The position numbers and the translations under genes are program-made. 64,000 nucleotides of DNA from NCBI GenBank assembly GCA_046757565.1, contig JBHHYN010000004.1, positions 1 through 64,000 of the forward strand. Direction: 5' to 3'. This document shows, one piece after another, positions 55,008-64,000 of this stretch (positions are counted from its first letter, which is position 1; every line of letters starts with the position of its first letter). The DNA is from JBHHYN01 sp046757565. Its GTDB lineage: Bacteria; Pseudomonadota; Gammaproteobacteria; Eutrophobiales; Eutrophobiaceae. The notes below the pieces were generated by a model. It was not told the origin of the DNA. It was given only the letters and a program-made list of their open reading frames with translations, and ran no database searches.

Positions 55008-56534
55008 ATGCGCATGTTCGATAAATACAAACAATTAATTTCAGAAGCCAGTGATCGGATCTACGCAGTAGCCCGCAAGACATCACTGGATTTTGCGCCG
55101 CAACTGTCAATGCATTTCAACAACCGGATATGTTTGAAACGCGAAGATCAGCAACCGGTATTTTCCTACAAGATACGCGGCGCCTACAACATGATGGCGA
55201 CCCTGTCCAAACAGGAAAAAGCGCAGGGGGTCATCACCGCCTCAGCCGGGAACCATGCCCAGGGAGTGGCATTGGCCGCAAAGCAACTGGCTATCTCTGC
55301 AACCATTGTCATGCCCAAAACGACACCGGAGATCAAAATCACGTCGGTGGGAAATCTCGAGGCAGAGGTCGTATTACATGGGAACACCTACGACGAGGCG
55401 AAGGTACACGCTGAATCGCTGGTCAGATCCCGGCACATGATTTTCATTCCGCCTTATGACCATCCGCTTATTATTGCCGGGCAGGCAACCATCGGTGTGG
55501 AATTGCTGGAACAGGCATCCCAAAGGCCGGATGTGATTTTTGTACCGGTAGGCGGCGGCGGACTTATTTCGGGGATCGCTGCCTACATCAAGTCGGTAGA
55601 TCCCTCGCTGAAGATCATCGGCGTAGAACATGATGAAGCACCGTCTATGCATCATGCACTTCGGGCCGGGGAAAGAGTGATTCTGGAACAGATAGGGATT
55701 TTTGCCGATGGCGCGGCCGTGAAACAGGTGGGAAAGGAACCCTTCAGGATCTGCCGTAAGCTTGTCGAAGAGGTATTGCTGGTAAATATCGACGAGATCT
55801 GCGCAGCGGTGAAAGATATCTTCGAGAATACACGCGCCATCCCGGAACCGGCAGGTGCGCTGGCGCTGGCCGGCCTGAAACATTACGTCGCACGCGAAGC
55901 GATTGAAGGTAAAAATCTGATTGCCATCTTCAGTGGCGCCAACGTTAATTTTGATCGGCTCCGGCACATTGCCGAGCTGGCTGAACTGGGCGAACAGCGG
56001 GAAGCATTAATCGGCGCCAGGATACCGGAACACCCCGGCAGTTTCCGCAAGTTGTGCCATGATCTGGGGCCACGGCATATCACCGAATTCAATTATCGCT
56101 ATGAAGACGCGCAGGACGCCCATGTGTTTGTCGGCATACAGCTTCGCCACGGGATTGAGGAAAAGCAGGGCCTTATCAATAGCCTTAAGGAAAAGAACTA
56201 TGAAGTCGTGGATTTAAGCAATGATGAAGTCGCCAAGATGCATATTCGTTATATGGTAGGCGGGCATGCCCCACAGGCTGAAAATGAACTATTGTACCGG
56301 TTTGAGTTCCCGGAGCGATCCGGGGCGTTATTGCACTTCCTTGCCGAGATGGGGGATCGTTGGAATATCAGCCTGTTTCATTACCGCAATCATGGTTCGG
56401 CTTACGGCCGTGTCCTGATGGGTATTCAGGTACCTCTCCCGGATCGATCGGAATTCCAGGAGTTTCTGGATAGTCTCGGAATGGAGTATTCGAATGAAAC
56501 CTCCAATCCAGCCTATAAGATATTTCTAAGCTAG
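55008..56534 (+). CDS. ilvA: Biosynthetic threonine dehydratase (deaminase)
   Basis: 508 residues, the biosynthetic form. QPVFSYKIRGAYNMM has the PLP lysine at Lys55, and VPVGGGGLISGIAAY is the phosphate-binding glycine loop. The C-terminal 180 residues form two ACT-like domains (for example HPGSFRKLCHDLG and FEFPERSGALLHFLAEMG) that bind the feedback inhibitor isoleucine. It makes 2-oxobutanoate from threonine for isoleucine synthesis. No attenuator leader is visible upstream. It ends next to the 3' end of the convergent 6S RNA. Confidence 0.97.
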   Translation: MRMFDKYKQLISEASDRIYAVARKTSLDFAPQLSMHFNNRICLKREDQQPVFSYKIRGAYNMMATLSKQEKAQGVITASAGNHAQGVALAAKQLAISATIVMPKTTPEIKITSVGNLEAEVVLHGNTYDEAKVHAESLVRSRHMIFIPPYDHPLIIAGQATIGVELLEQASQRPDVIFVPVGGGGLISGIAAYIKSVDPSLKIIGVEHDEAPSMHHALRAGERVILEQIGIFADGAAVKQVGKEPFRICRKLVEEVLLVNIDEICAAVKDIFENTRAIPEPAGALALAGLKHYVAREAIEGKNLIAIFSGANVNFDRLRHIAELAELGEQREALIGARIPEHPGSFRKLCHDLGPRHITEFNYRYEDAQDAHVFVGIQLRHGIEEKQGLINSLKEKNYEVVDLSNDEVAKMHIRYMVGGHAPQAENELLYRFEFPERSGALLHFLAEMGDRWNISLFHYRNHGSAYGRVLMGIQVPLPDRSEFQEFLDSLGMEYSNETSNPAYKIFLS

Positions 56535-56551
56535 TCTGCATATTGATGGGC

Positions 56552-56728
56552 ATCAACCGTGGTGCCGTTACAGACTTTTAACCTGAACCATGGGTTCAAG
56601 TGGGAACAGCGGGCGACGTTTCAGGCTCCCCACCAAAGCGGGTCTGCACAACAACATCGCGGTTTAGTCCCCTGGCAAACAAAGATAGGCTCAAGTTTAT
56701 GCCAGCCTGACCACGAACACCACAGAAG
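56552..56728 (-). ncRNA. ssrS: 6S RNA
   Basis: Transcribed on the minus strand from about 56728 to 56552, directly downstream of zapA, as in other gammaproteobacteria. The ends pair: GTGGTG near the 5' end with CACCAC (56559-56564 on the plus strand is GTGGTG). The 3' half contains TTGAACCCATGGTTCA, matching the conserved TTGAACCAAGGGTTCA arm of E. coli 6S RNA. The middle can fold into the open-bubble structure that imitates an open promoter. 6S RNA binds sigma70 RNA polymerase in stationary phase. Ends are approximate. Confidence 0.85.
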
Positions 56729-56805
56729 ATACCCGAACCTTATGCCGATAGTCCAATGCGATGATTGTTCAGGGAATCCCTGGTTGCTTCAGGGCCTTCC
56801 CGATA

Positions 56806-57120
56806 TCAAATAGCCAACGGTCTGTCCTTGACCAGCACACCATCAATTTTGTTTCGCAGGCGCTTGATTGCTGAATCCATAGTATCAGTATAGTCGTTAT
56901 TTTCCCGTTTGTACGCCAGATATTCATGGGTAATATTCAGCGCCGTCATGATAGCAATCCTCTCGCTGCCAATAACTTTACCGCTTTTCTTCAGCTCATC
57001 TAATTTATCATTCAGATATTCCGCTGCTGTGAGTAATTGCTCACGTTCTTCCTCTTCGCAGGAAATTAAATACTCCTTGTCCAGTATCATGATGCTGACC
57101 GGTTTGTTCGATTGACTCAC
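56806..57120 (-). CDS. zapA: Cell-division protein ZapA
   Basis: 104 residues from a GTG at 57120 that overlaps the stop of the upstream coiled-coil gene (GTGA). VSIMILDKEYLISCEEEEREQLLTAAEYLNDKLDELKKSGKVIGSERIAIMTALNITHEYL is the ZapA domain followed by a coiled coil. ZapA tetramers cross-link FtsZ filaments at the division ring. 6S RNA lies immediately downstream, a conserved arrangement. Confidence 0.95.
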   Translation of the reverse strand: MSQSNKPVSIMILDKEYLISCEEEEREQLLTAAEYLNDKLDELKKSGKVIGSERIAIMTALNITHEYLAYKRENNDYTDTMDSAIKRLRNKIDGVLVKDRPLAI

Positions 57121-57341
57121 GAACGGGTCTCCATGGCGCGCAGCCGGGAGATCATTGATTCGATTCTTATCCTTGCCTGTTCCGTTTTTTCGATCAATGT
57201 TGCACGTTCATTAACCAGGCTATCCTGCTGATTACGAAGCGCCGAGTTCTCATGTTGCAGTTGGTCCACGGTCCGGATAAGCTCATCAACCCGTGCTTCA
57301 AGTGCGGTTAAATCCAGGTTATCTGGTTTACTGTCAGTCAT
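57117..57341 (-). CDS. TIGR02449-like small coiled-coil protein, ZapB-like
   Basis: 74 residues from ATG 57341, with GGCGGA upstream; a GTG at 57353 would add four residues. Almost the whole chain is a coiled coil (LTALEARVDELIRTVDQLQHENSALRNQQDSLVNERATLIEKTEQARIRIESMISRLRAME). Small proteins of this type precede zapA in many gammaproteobacteria and are thought to act with it at the division site, like ZapB. It is translationally coupled to zapA by GTGA. Confidence 0.85.
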   Translation of the reverse strand: MTDSKPDNLDLTALEARVDELIRTVDQLQHENSALRNQQDSLVNERATLIEKTEQARIRIESMISRLRAMETRS

Positions 57342-57623
57342 AGCGTCCGCCACATCTAAAGTTATGCAATGTTCAAAAGCTTTAGTATTATTGCACGATT
57401 AATATAGAGCGGTAGCAGATACCGGTCAACACTCATGTTGCCATCAGATTCAAAATGAGGCCGTTTTTTCAGAAATATGTCCATATATTCCGCACCGTGG
57501 CCACTCAGGCGGCCGTGATTCACCCTGAACGGGTTAATCGCCAGGTTAGCAATACGCGCGGTATGCACGATTGAAAGCGGCCGGATGACAGCCTATTAAT
57601 CCCCGCAACGAGTGCTTTTTTCG

Positions 57624-58178
57624 ATGTTGGATTATATTGGTTTAAAAGAACGTCTGTATCAGGCACAGGCGGAAACCGGCGCCGCAGAGTGTCACGGCTT
57701 TCTGTGCGGGCAGGTTTGTGTTTCCACTTCGCCGGCTGAAAACACGTGGCAGGAATTCCTGGACGTACAATCTAATGACGATGAACTGATCACTGAGTGT
57801 TACAGGTATATAACGCTCCTGCTGGCGGACATCATCGATGGACTTCGATCGCCGGATCTGGATTTTCAATTACTCCTGCCGGAGGAAGATTGCACTGTTA
57901 CCAGGCGTATAGAGGCCCTGACCGGCTGGTGCCACGGCTTTCTTAATGGTTATGGAGCCGGGTCAGAAGAGGGAAAAGCGTCAATGGCAGAAGAGTGCCT
58001 GGAGGTATTGGATGACTTTACCCGGATATGCCGGGTTGAGATTGAACCGGAAGAGAGTGAGGAGAGTGAACAGGCATTTATGGAACTGAGCGAATACGTG
58101 CGTATGGGAGTCATTTACATCTTCGATGAGATGTCCCCCGGTATGGCTCCAGACGATAAACTGGAGCGACTGCATTAA
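57624..58178 (+). CDS. ygfB: UPF0149 (YgfB/YecA) family protein
   Basis: 184 residues from ATG 57624; a GTG four codons upstream is also possible. The all-helical UPF0149 fold is shown by ETGAAECHGFLCGQVC, and RRIEALTGWCHGFLNGYGAG. No catalytic residues are known for this family; it lies before pepP and the ubi genes in many gammaproteobacteria, as here. Divergent from the zapA pair; the pepP ATG shares a base with its stop (TAATG). Confidence 0.9.
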   Translation: MLDYIGLKERLYQAQAETGAAECHGFLCGQVCVSTSPAENTWQEFLDVQSNDDELITECYRYITLLLADIIDGLRSPDLDFQLLLPEEDCTVTRRIEALTGWCHGFLNGYGAGSEEGKASMAEECLEVLDDFTRICRVEIEPEESEESEQAFMELSEYVRMGVIYIFDEMSPGMAPDDKLERLH

Positions 58179-59488
58179 TGGATGCAAAGGAGTTTCCGCG
58201 CCGAAGAAAACGGCTGATGAACATGATGGGCGATGAAAGCGTTGCCATCCTGCCTACAGCATCAGTAAGAATACGGAACCGGGACGTTGAGTTCCCTTTC
58301 AGGCCCGACAGCGATTTTTACTATCTCACCGGTTTTCCTGAACCGGAGGCAGTAGCCATGTTAATCCCGGACCGGGCAGCAGGTGAATACATCCTCTTCT
58401 GCCGGGAGAAAGACCCGAAGATGGAGACATGGCATGGACGCCGGGCCGGGCTTGAGGGGGCGTGCGATATTTACGGTGCCGAGGACGCCTTCCCGATTGA
58501 GGATCTGGACGATATTTTGCCGGGTCTGCTTGAAGACCGGGAACGGATCTACTACACCATGGGCAATGATGCGGCGTTCGATCAACGCGTCGTCGGTTGG
58601 GTAAAGCAGGTGCGGGACAGGGTACGGACCGGTGTCAATGCCCCGGATGAATTCATTTCCCTGAATCATCTGTTGCATGATATGCGCCTGTATAAAAGCC
58701 GGCAGGAGGTCAGGGCCATCAGACAGGCCGCACACATCGCTGCGAAAGCACATCAACGCGCCATGCAAACCTGCGAGGCGGGCTTGACGGAATATCAGAT
58801 AGAGGCTGAATTGATACATGAATTCATGCGCCAAGGCGCCCGCAACCCGGCTTATCCACCTATTGTTGGAAGTGGCGAGAACAGCTGTATCCTGCATTAC
58901 ACGGAAAACTCAAAGGAACTCAATGACGGAGATATATTACTGATTGACGCCGGCGCTGAATATGAAGGATATGCCAGCGATATTACGCGAACATTTCCCG
59001 TAAACGGAATATTCAGTAAGTCACAACGCACGATTTATGAAATCGTGCTGGCGGCCCAGTTGGCGGCAATAGAACAGGTGCAACCGGGAAACCATTGGAA
59101 CGAACCACATGATGCCGCCATTAACGTCATCACAGAAGGTCTGCTTGCCCTGGGAATATTAAAAGGAACAAAGCGTCAACTCATCAGGGACCATGCCTAC
59201 AGTAAATACTTTATGCACCGGACCGGGCACTGGCTCGGCATGGATGTGCATGATGTGGGCGAATATAAAATCGAGGGCGGTTGGCGTATGCTGGAACCCG
59301 GCATGGCGCTGACTGTAGAACCGGGCCTCTATTTCCCGGCCGGCCGCGGGCTGGCCAGGAAGTGGTGGAATATCGGCGTACGCATCGAAGACGATGTCCT
59401 GGTCACAAAGGCTGGTCACGATGTATTGAGTAAAGAGGCCCCTAAAACAGTTGAAGAAATCGAGTCCTTAATGGCAAATCCTGCCTGA
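58178..59488 (+). CDS. pepP: Xaa-Pro aminopeptidase P
   Basis: 436 residues. After an N-terminal domain that opens the FRPDSDFYYLTGF region, the pita-bread metallopeptidase domain holds the Mn2+ ligands in LIDAGAEYEGYASDITRTFP, HRTGHWLGMDVHDVG, VEPGLYF and GVRIEDDVLVT. It removes N-terminal residues before proline in the cytoplasm. Part of the ygfB-pepP-ubiH-ubiI operon. Confidence 0.97.
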   Translation: MDAKEFPRRRKRLMNMMGDESVAILPTASVRIRNRDVEFPFRPDSDFYYLTGFPEPEAVAMLIPDRAAGEYILFCREKDPKMETWHGRRAGLEGACDIYGAEDAFPIEDLDDILPGLLEDRERIYYTMGNDAAFDQRVVGWVKQVRDRVRTGVNAPDEFISLNHLLHDMRLYKSRQEVRAIRQAAHIAAKAHQRAMQTCEAGLTEYQIEAELIHEFMRQGARNPAYPPIVGSGENSCILHYTENSKELNDGDILLIDAGAEYEGYASDITRTFPVNGIFSKSQRTIYEIVLAAQLAAIEQVQPGNHWNEPHDAAINVITEGLLALGILKGTKRQLIRDHAYSKYFMHRTGHWLGMDVHDVGEYKIEGGWRMLEPGMALTVEPGLYFPAGRGLARKWWNIGVRIEDDVLVTKAGHDVLSKEAPKTVEEIESLMANPA

Positions 59489-59564
59489 AAGAAGCACCCG
59501 GATCCGCCTTGTGTTGTAACCCAAACAGGTTAGCTATCCGTATAAAAAACTGAAAAATTGAATC

Positions 59565-60785
59565 ATGTTGCACAGATCTGAATATGATATTGTCATTGTT
59601 GGTGGCGGCATGGTTGGCGCCAGCCTCGCCTGTGCCTTGGCGGACGAGGAAACGGACATTGCCTTGATCGATGCCGCCCCACTCAAGCCCGGCAAGCAAC
59701 CCAGTTATGATGATCGGGCCCTGGCCTTATCGTTATCATCGCAACGGGTCTTTACGGCCTTGAAACTATGGCCACAAATTGCAGTCAATGCCAATCCAAT
59801 CCAGCGCATTCACGTGAGTGATCGCGGTCATTTCGGTTTCGTCAGGTTGCAAGCCGATATGTTAGGGCTGGACAACCTGGGTCATGTCGTGATCGCCCGT
59901 GATCTGGGCAAGGCCCTGATATCCCGAATCAAGGCAGCGGTAAATATCGATTTTATCTGTCCGGCAATGCTATCGGCAGTAACCATAGAGCAGGACAGGG
60001 TCCGTATGGACTTGATAAACGGTGATGCAACGGAACAATTCTCAGGGAAATTACTGGTGGTTGCAGATGGCACCCACTCAACGGTGAGGGAGCAACTGGG
60101 GATCCGGACGCGGATCAGGGACTATGGCCAAACCGCCATCATTGCCAATGCCACTACGGAAAAACCGCACAGGGACACTGCCTATGAACGCTTTACCGAA
60201 GGCGGGCCCTTCGCCCTGCTTCCTCTGAAGGAACAACGATGCAAAATGGTTTTCACCCTGCCTGCCGGCGAAAGCGAGGAGTACATGAAGATGGACAGGG
60301 AGGCCTTCCTGGCAAAGGCGCAACAACGTTTTGGCAAACGCCTGGGCAGATTCAAAACCGTGGGATCACGTCTGACACATCCGTTACTGTTGCTGGAGGC
60401 GCAACAACAGACAGGGGACAGGATTGTGCTGCTCGGTAATGCGGCCCACACCATTCACCCAAACGGCGCCCAGGGATTTAATCTCTGTCTGCGCGATGTG
60501 GCCGCACTGGCGGAGCAGTTAATCTCCGTGATCCGAAGCGGCAAGGACCCGGGCGGCAGGCAGGCACTGGATGACTATCTCTCCTGCCGTCACCGTGATC
60601 AACAACGGGTTATGCGTTTCTCTGAAAGACTCGCCGATCTCTTCTATAATCGTCACCGCCTGAAAATCTTCGCCCGCAATACCGGCATGCTGATCACCGA
60701 TCTTGTCCCCGCCCTTAAACGGGAGTGCATACGGCAGGGTGCGGGGATCACAGGATTGCAACCGGCCATTGTCCGCGGGCTGTAA
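59565..60785 (+). CDS. ubiH: 2-octaprenyl-6-methoxyphenol hydroxylase
   Basis: 406 residues of the UbiH/UbiF flavoprotein family. IVIVGGGMVGASLACAL binds FAD, and GNAAHTIHPNGAQGFNLCLRDV (291-312) is the second FAD motif in its UbiH form, with Asn at position 292 where UbiF/UbiI proteins have Asp. It is one of the hydroxylases of aerobic ubiquinone synthesis. It is followed by a second member of the family and preceded by pepP, the standard order. Confidence 0.93.
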   Translation: MLHRSEYDIVIVGGGMVGASLACALADEETDIALIDAAPLKPGKQPSYDDRALALSLSSQRVFTALKLWPQIAVNANPIQRIHVSDRGHFGFVRLQADMLGLDNLGHVVIARDLGKALISRIKAAVNIDFICPAMLSAVTIEQDRVRMDLINGDATEQFSGKLLVVADGTHSTVREQLGIRTRIRDYGQTAIIANATTEKPHRDTAYERFTEGGPFALLPLKEQRCKMVFTLPAGESEEYMKMDREAFLAKAQQRFGKRLGRFKTVGSRLTHPLLLLEAQQQTGDRIVLLGNAAHTIHPNGAQGFNLCLRDVAALAEQLISVIRSGKDPGGRQALDDYLSCRHRDQQRVMRFSERLADLFYNRHRLKIFARNTGMLITDLVPALKRECIRQGAGITGLQPAIVRGL

Positions 60786-60802
60786 TCTCCCCCTTCCGGA
60801 AC

Positions 60803-62020
60803 ATGCCTGAGATAGAAACAGAAGTAGTCATCATCGGGGCGGGTCCTGTGGGCGCTTGCCTGGCGGCCTTACTGGGCAGTCAGGGTGTGAATTGCGTCGT
60901 CATTGATGCCCGCGAGGAGAACACCCAGGGTAGAGACGGGCAGGCGGACCCGCGGGTCCTGGCGCTTACCCATGCCTCCAGGCGCATTTTGCAGTCATTC
61001 GATCTGTGGCGGCAATTACCGCAACAACGAATAGGACGTTTCCGGTGCATGCATGTTTGGGACGAAAACGGTAAGGGTGAGATCCGGTTCGATAGTGCCG
61101 ATCTGTGTAAACAGACCCTGGGCTATATCGTGGAACAGTCTCAGTTACAGCATCATCTCGACAGGATTCTGGAGTATTTACCCTGTGTCAGCGTTTTCCG
61201 GGGCGCCTCCCCAAAAGGCCTGGTTTGGGGGAAAGAGTGGCTAACGGTGACGTTGGATAATCAGAGCTTCAATGCAAGAGTCGTGGTTGCAGCAGACGGA
61301 ATCCATTCCTGGACCCGTCGCTTTGCGGATATAGGTTATCGCCTCCACGACTATAAACAGCAGGCCGTTGCCTGTACCGTTACCACTGCGTTGCCCCATG
61401 AGCAGGTAGCCAGACAACGCTTTCTGACGAACGGGCCGCTTGCTTTTTTGCCTCTGGCCGATAGTAACCGCTGCGGCATCGTCTGGTCTACTTCGACACA
61501 CCACGCACGACAGTTGCTGGATCTGGATAAGGAGAATTTTAACCGGGTCCTGCAGTCATCATTCGCGAATACCCTTGGAGAGATTATCGAGAGTGGTCCC
61601 AGGAGCTGTTTTCCTTTGCAACGGGCGCAGGCGGAACATTATTGCAAGGAGCGTTTGGTCTTGGCAGGAGATGCCGCCCACAGCATACATCCATTGGCCG
61701 GGCAAGGGGCAAATCTGGGGCTGCTGGATGCAGCCAGCCTTGGACAGGTTTTACTGGAAGCGAGGTCAAGGCAGAAGGATATCGGGAATATGCGCGTACT
61801 CAGACGCTATGAACGCTGGCGTAAGGGTGAAAACCGCTTCATGATGGTGCTATGCGAGGGATTAAAAACCCTTTTTGAAACCCAGACCACTCCCTTGCCC
61901 TTACTGCGTAATACAGGTTTGGACCTGGTTAATTCGAGCTCACCGGTCAAACATTTTATTATGCGCCATGCAATGGGACTGGCAGGAGATCTGCCTGCCA
62001 TTGCCAGGGTATACGGATAA
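60803..62020 (+). CDS. ubiI: UbiI/VisC-type ubiquinone-synthesis hydroxylase
   Basis: 405 residues from ATG 60803, 17 bases after ubiH; an upstream in-frame start overlaps ubiH and lacks support. VVIIGAGPVGACLAALLG and GDAAHSIHPLAGQGANLGLLDA (289-310) are the FAD motifs. By position after ubiH it corresponds to UbiI (VisC), which hydroxylates C5, but UbiF-like specificity cannot be excluded from sequence alone. Confidence 0.88.
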   Translation: MPEIETEVVIIGAGPVGACLAALLGSQGVNCVVIDAREENTQGRDGQADPRVLALTHASRRILQSFDLWRQLPQQRIGRFRCMHVWDENGKGEIRFDSADLCKQTLGYIVEQSQLQHHLDRILEYLPCVSVFRGASPKGLVWGKEWLTVTLDNQSFNARVVVAADGIHSWTRRFADIGYRLHDYKQQAVACTVTTALPHEQVARQRFLTNGPLAFLPLADSNRCGIVWSTSTHHARQLLDLDKENFNRVLQSSFANTLGEIIESGPRSCFPLQRAQAEHYCKERLVLAGDAAHSIHPLAGQGANLGLLDAASLGQVLLEARSRQKDIGNMRVLRRYERWRKGENRFMMVLCEGLKTLFETQTTPLPLLRNTGLDLVNSSSPVKHFIMRHAMGLAGDLPAIARVYG

Positions 62021-62040
62021 ACGGCAAGGAACATTAACCT

Positions 62041-63726
62041 GTGAATGAAACACCGGTTCCCACGAATTTTATACGCAAGATCATTGAAGAGGATCTGAGA
62101 CAGAACAGAATCGATGATAGAGTTCGCACGCGTTTCCCACCCGAGCCCAACGGCTATTTACACATTGGTCATGCCAAATCCATCTGCCTGAACTTCGGTA
62201 TCGCCGAAGAGTACCAGGGCGAATGCAACCTGCGCTTTGATGACACCAACCCGGAAAAGGAGGAGGAGGAATACGTACGGGCAATTAAGGAGGATGTCCG
62301 CTGGCTGGGATTCGATTGGGGAGATCGTGAATATTTCTCGTCGGATTACTTCGAACAGCTGTATGAATTCGCCATTGATCTTATCAGACAAGGCAAGGCC
62401 TATGTAGACAGCATGAGCATGGATGAGATCAGGGAATATCGGGGCACGCTCACCAGCCCCGGCAAGGAGAGTCCCTATCGGGAACGTCCGGTTGACGAAA
62501 ATATTGCGCTGTTTGAGGGCATGCGCAAGGGAGAATTCAAGGACGGAGAGCATGTTCTGCGTGCAAGGATTGATATGCACTCGCCCAATATAAACCTGCG
62601 TGATCCGGTGATCTACCGCATAAAACGGGCACATCATCATCGAAGCGGCGATAAATGGAAAATCTATCCCATGTATGATTTCAGCCACTGCCTGTCCGAT
62701 GCCATCGAACACATTACCCACTCGATTTGCACCCTTGAATTTGAGGACAATCGCGCCCTGTATGACTGGGTGATTGATAACCTTGATACACCCTCACGCC
62801 CGCATCAATACGAGTTTGCCAGGCTTAATCTCGATTACACCGTCCTCAGCAAACGCAGGTTGATCGAACTGGTCAGAGACGCCCATGTACATGGCTGGGA
62901 TGATCCGCGTATGCCGACCATTAGCGGTCTCCGGCGCCGCGGCTACACCCCTGAGGCCATACGCAGTTTCTGTGAGCGTATCGGCGTCACCAAAAACGAC
63001 ACTCATATCGATATGAACGTATTGGAAAATGCATTACGGGAGGATCTGGACCGAAACGCACCACGGGCCCTGGCTGTATTGCGCCCCCTGCGTATCGTCA
63101 TCGAAAATTATCCCGAGGGCAGAGAGGAACAGATAGACGCCCCCAATCATCCCGGCAAACCGGAGATGGGTTCACGCAAGGTTCCTTTTGGGAAGGTGAT
63201 ATATATTGAACAAGATGACTTCATGGAGGAACCGCCAAAGAAATTCTTCAGGCTCTCCCCCGGCATGGAGGTACGGCTGCGTTACGCCTATTTCATCACC
63301 TGCACCGATGTCATCAAGGACCCGGAGACCGGAGAGATTATCGAACTCCGTTGCAACTACGACCCGGAAACCCGGGGCGGAAACTCCCCGGATGGCAGAA
63401 AAGTAAAGGGGACACTGCATTGGGTCTCAGGGAAGCATTCGGTAAAATCGGAGGTACGGCTGTATGATCGGTTGTTTAGTGTAGCAAACCCCGAGCAGGG
63501 CGATGCAGGCTGGAAAAGTTTCCTGAATCCGGATTCGAAGCAGATCCTTGATGGATGTCTGCTGGAACCCTCCCTGCTGAATGCTCAACCGGAAGACCGC
63601 TTCCAGTTCGAGCGTCTGGGTTACTTCTGTGCCGACAGATATGATTGGCAAAAGCAGAAACCGGTATTTAACAGAACCGTGACGCTGCGCGATAGCTGGG
63701 CGAAAATCGGCAGGCGCACCATCTAA
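62041..63726 (+). CDS. glnS: Glutaminyl-tRNA synthetase
   Basis: 561 residues from a GTG at 62041, with AAGGAAC upstream; no ATG fits better. [15 protein letters not shown] has the HIGH motif at 41-44 and VLSKR at 268-272 stands for KMSKS. The C-terminal anticodon-binding beta-barrels follow ([21 protein letters not shown]). It charges tRNA-Gln directly, so this bacterium does not depend on the amidotransferase route for Gln. It lies 20 bp after ubiI. Confidence 0.98.
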   Translation: MNETPVPTNFIRKIIEEDLRQNRIDDRVRTRFPPEPNGYLHIGHAKSICLNFGIAEEYQGECNLRFDDTNPEKEEEEYVRAIKEDVRWLGFDWGDREYFSSDYFEQLYEFAIDLIRQGKAYVDSMSMDEIREYRGTLTSPGKESPYRERPVDENIALFEGMRKGEFKDGEHVLRARIDMHSPNINLRDPVIYRIKRAHHHRSGDKWKIYPMYDFSHCLSDAIEHITHSICTLEFEDNRALYDWVIDNLDTPSRPHQYEFARLNLDYTVLSKRRLIELVRDAHVHGWDDPRMPTISGLRRRGYTPEAIRSFCERIGVTKNDTHIDMNVLENALREDLDRNAPRALAVLRPLRIVIENYPEGREEQIDAPNHPGKPEMGSRKVPFGKVIYIEQDDFMEEPPKKFFRLSPGMEVRLRYAYFITCTDVIKDPETGEIIELRCNYDPETRGGNSPDGRKVKGTLHWVSGKHSVKSEVRLYDRLFSVANPEQGDAGWKSFLNPDSKQILDGCLLEPSLLNAQPEDRFQFERLGYFCADRYDWQKQKPVFNRTVTLRDSWAKIGRRTI

Positions 63727-63779
63727 TAAAATTTCATCAGGCAGTGTCTCGGCAACAATTACAGCAAATATTTATGACC

Positions 63780-64000
63780 ATGTCTTTAAAAACCCTGTAT
63801 CGCTCCGACATAAAAAAACTGCCACTCATCAACATGGGCAAGGTACGGGACATCTATGCAGTCGATGATGAATATCTGTTAATTGTCACCACTGACCGGC
63901 TCTCTGCCTTTGATGTAGTCTTGCCCGATCCTATCCCCGGCAAGGGCGCCGTATTGACGGCTGTTTCCAACTTCTGGTTTAACCGGACACGAGACGTCAT
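63780..64000 (+). CDS. purC: SAICAR synthetase, N-terminal part
   Basis: Partial; the frame runs off the right edge. [56 protein letters not shown] is the N-terminus of the longer PurC form, with the KVRDIY and TDRLSAFD nucleotide-binding motifs. It joins CAIR and aspartate in purine synthesis, working with PurD and PurH encoded upstream. An in-frame ATG two codons earlier (63774) is an alternative start; neither has a clear ribosome-binding site. Confidence 0.95.
   Translation, partial: MSLKTLYRSDIKKLPLINMGKVRDIYAVDDEYLLIVTTDRLSAFDVVLPDPIPGKGAVLTAVSNFWFNRTRDV

Noticed and set aside
56559..56813. Open frame of 84 codons on the plus strand
   Set aside because: It lies antisense to the 6S RNA, has no family match, and its sequence is explained by the conserved RNA.
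57362..57568. 68-codon minus-strand frame upstream of the ZapB-like gene
   Set aside because: GTG start without a ribosome-binding site, no recognisable family, and it fills the divergent promoter region of ygfB and the zapA pair.

Overview
The window is a stretch of gammaproteobacterial chromosome. Support comes from conserved gammaproteobacterial gene orders: leuS-lptE-holA, proA-nadD-rsfS, accB-accC-prmA, dusB-fis-purH-purD, zapA-6S RNA and ygfB-pepP-ubiH-ubiI. SoxYZ proteins, a pyrophosphate-dependent phosphofructokinase next to a proton-pumping pyrophosphatase, and a perfect FNR/Anr-type box fit a sulfur-oxidising, possibly autotrophic lineage (Chromatiales-like). That placement is inference; no rRNA is present.

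Layout. 1-4.75 kb (minus): the 5' part of a defence-type operon of a DUF499-like ATPase, a compact PglZ-like phosphatase-fold protein, an RHH/PIN toxin-antitoxin-like pair and a DUF1156 DNA methylase cut by the window edge. 4.7-5.3 kb: gene-free spacer. 5.3-9.25 kb (minus): bepA, soxY, soxZ, a CPBP protease and a lipoprotein. 9.4-12.9 kb (plus): PPi-dependent phosphofructokinase and H+-pyrophosphatase. 12.9-20.1 kb (minus): leuS, lptE, holA, proA, nadD, rsfS, maf. 20.3-20.6 kb: a ComEA-like protein.

20.8-35.7 kb is a phosphate/polyphosphate island: a porin, phoB-phoR, pstS, pstC-pstA-pstB-phoU, ppk, ppx and a SixA-like phosphatase. Arrays of PhoB-box heptamers with 11-bp period precede the porin, phoB and pstS. 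An FNR-type palindrome precedes ppk. 35.7-39.1 kb: a methyltransferase, djlA, a DUF3179 protein and fxsA, with a REP-like inverted repeat. 39.2-42.0 kb: cutA, dsbD and a TlpA-like thioredoxin. 42.0-50.4 kb: aroQ, accB, accC, prmA, a zinc-ribbon DUF3426 protein, a decapitated dusB remnant, fis, purH and purD. 50.7-56.5 kb: an HU-like protein, hisH, hisB, hemF, dtd, rpiA, ilvA and two very small membrane proteins. 56.5-64 kb: 6S RNA, zapA, a ZapB-like coiled coil, ygfB, pepP, ubiH, ubiI, glnS and the start of purC.

The most unusual items are the compact PglZ/DUF499/DUF1156 operon with an embedded toxin-antitoxin-like pair, the FNR-type box in front of polyphosphate kinase, the loss of the catalytic half of dusB while fis is kept, and small palindromic or inverted repeats placed directly after stop codons. 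I found no CRISPR array, tRNA, rRNA, intact insertion sequence or prophage.
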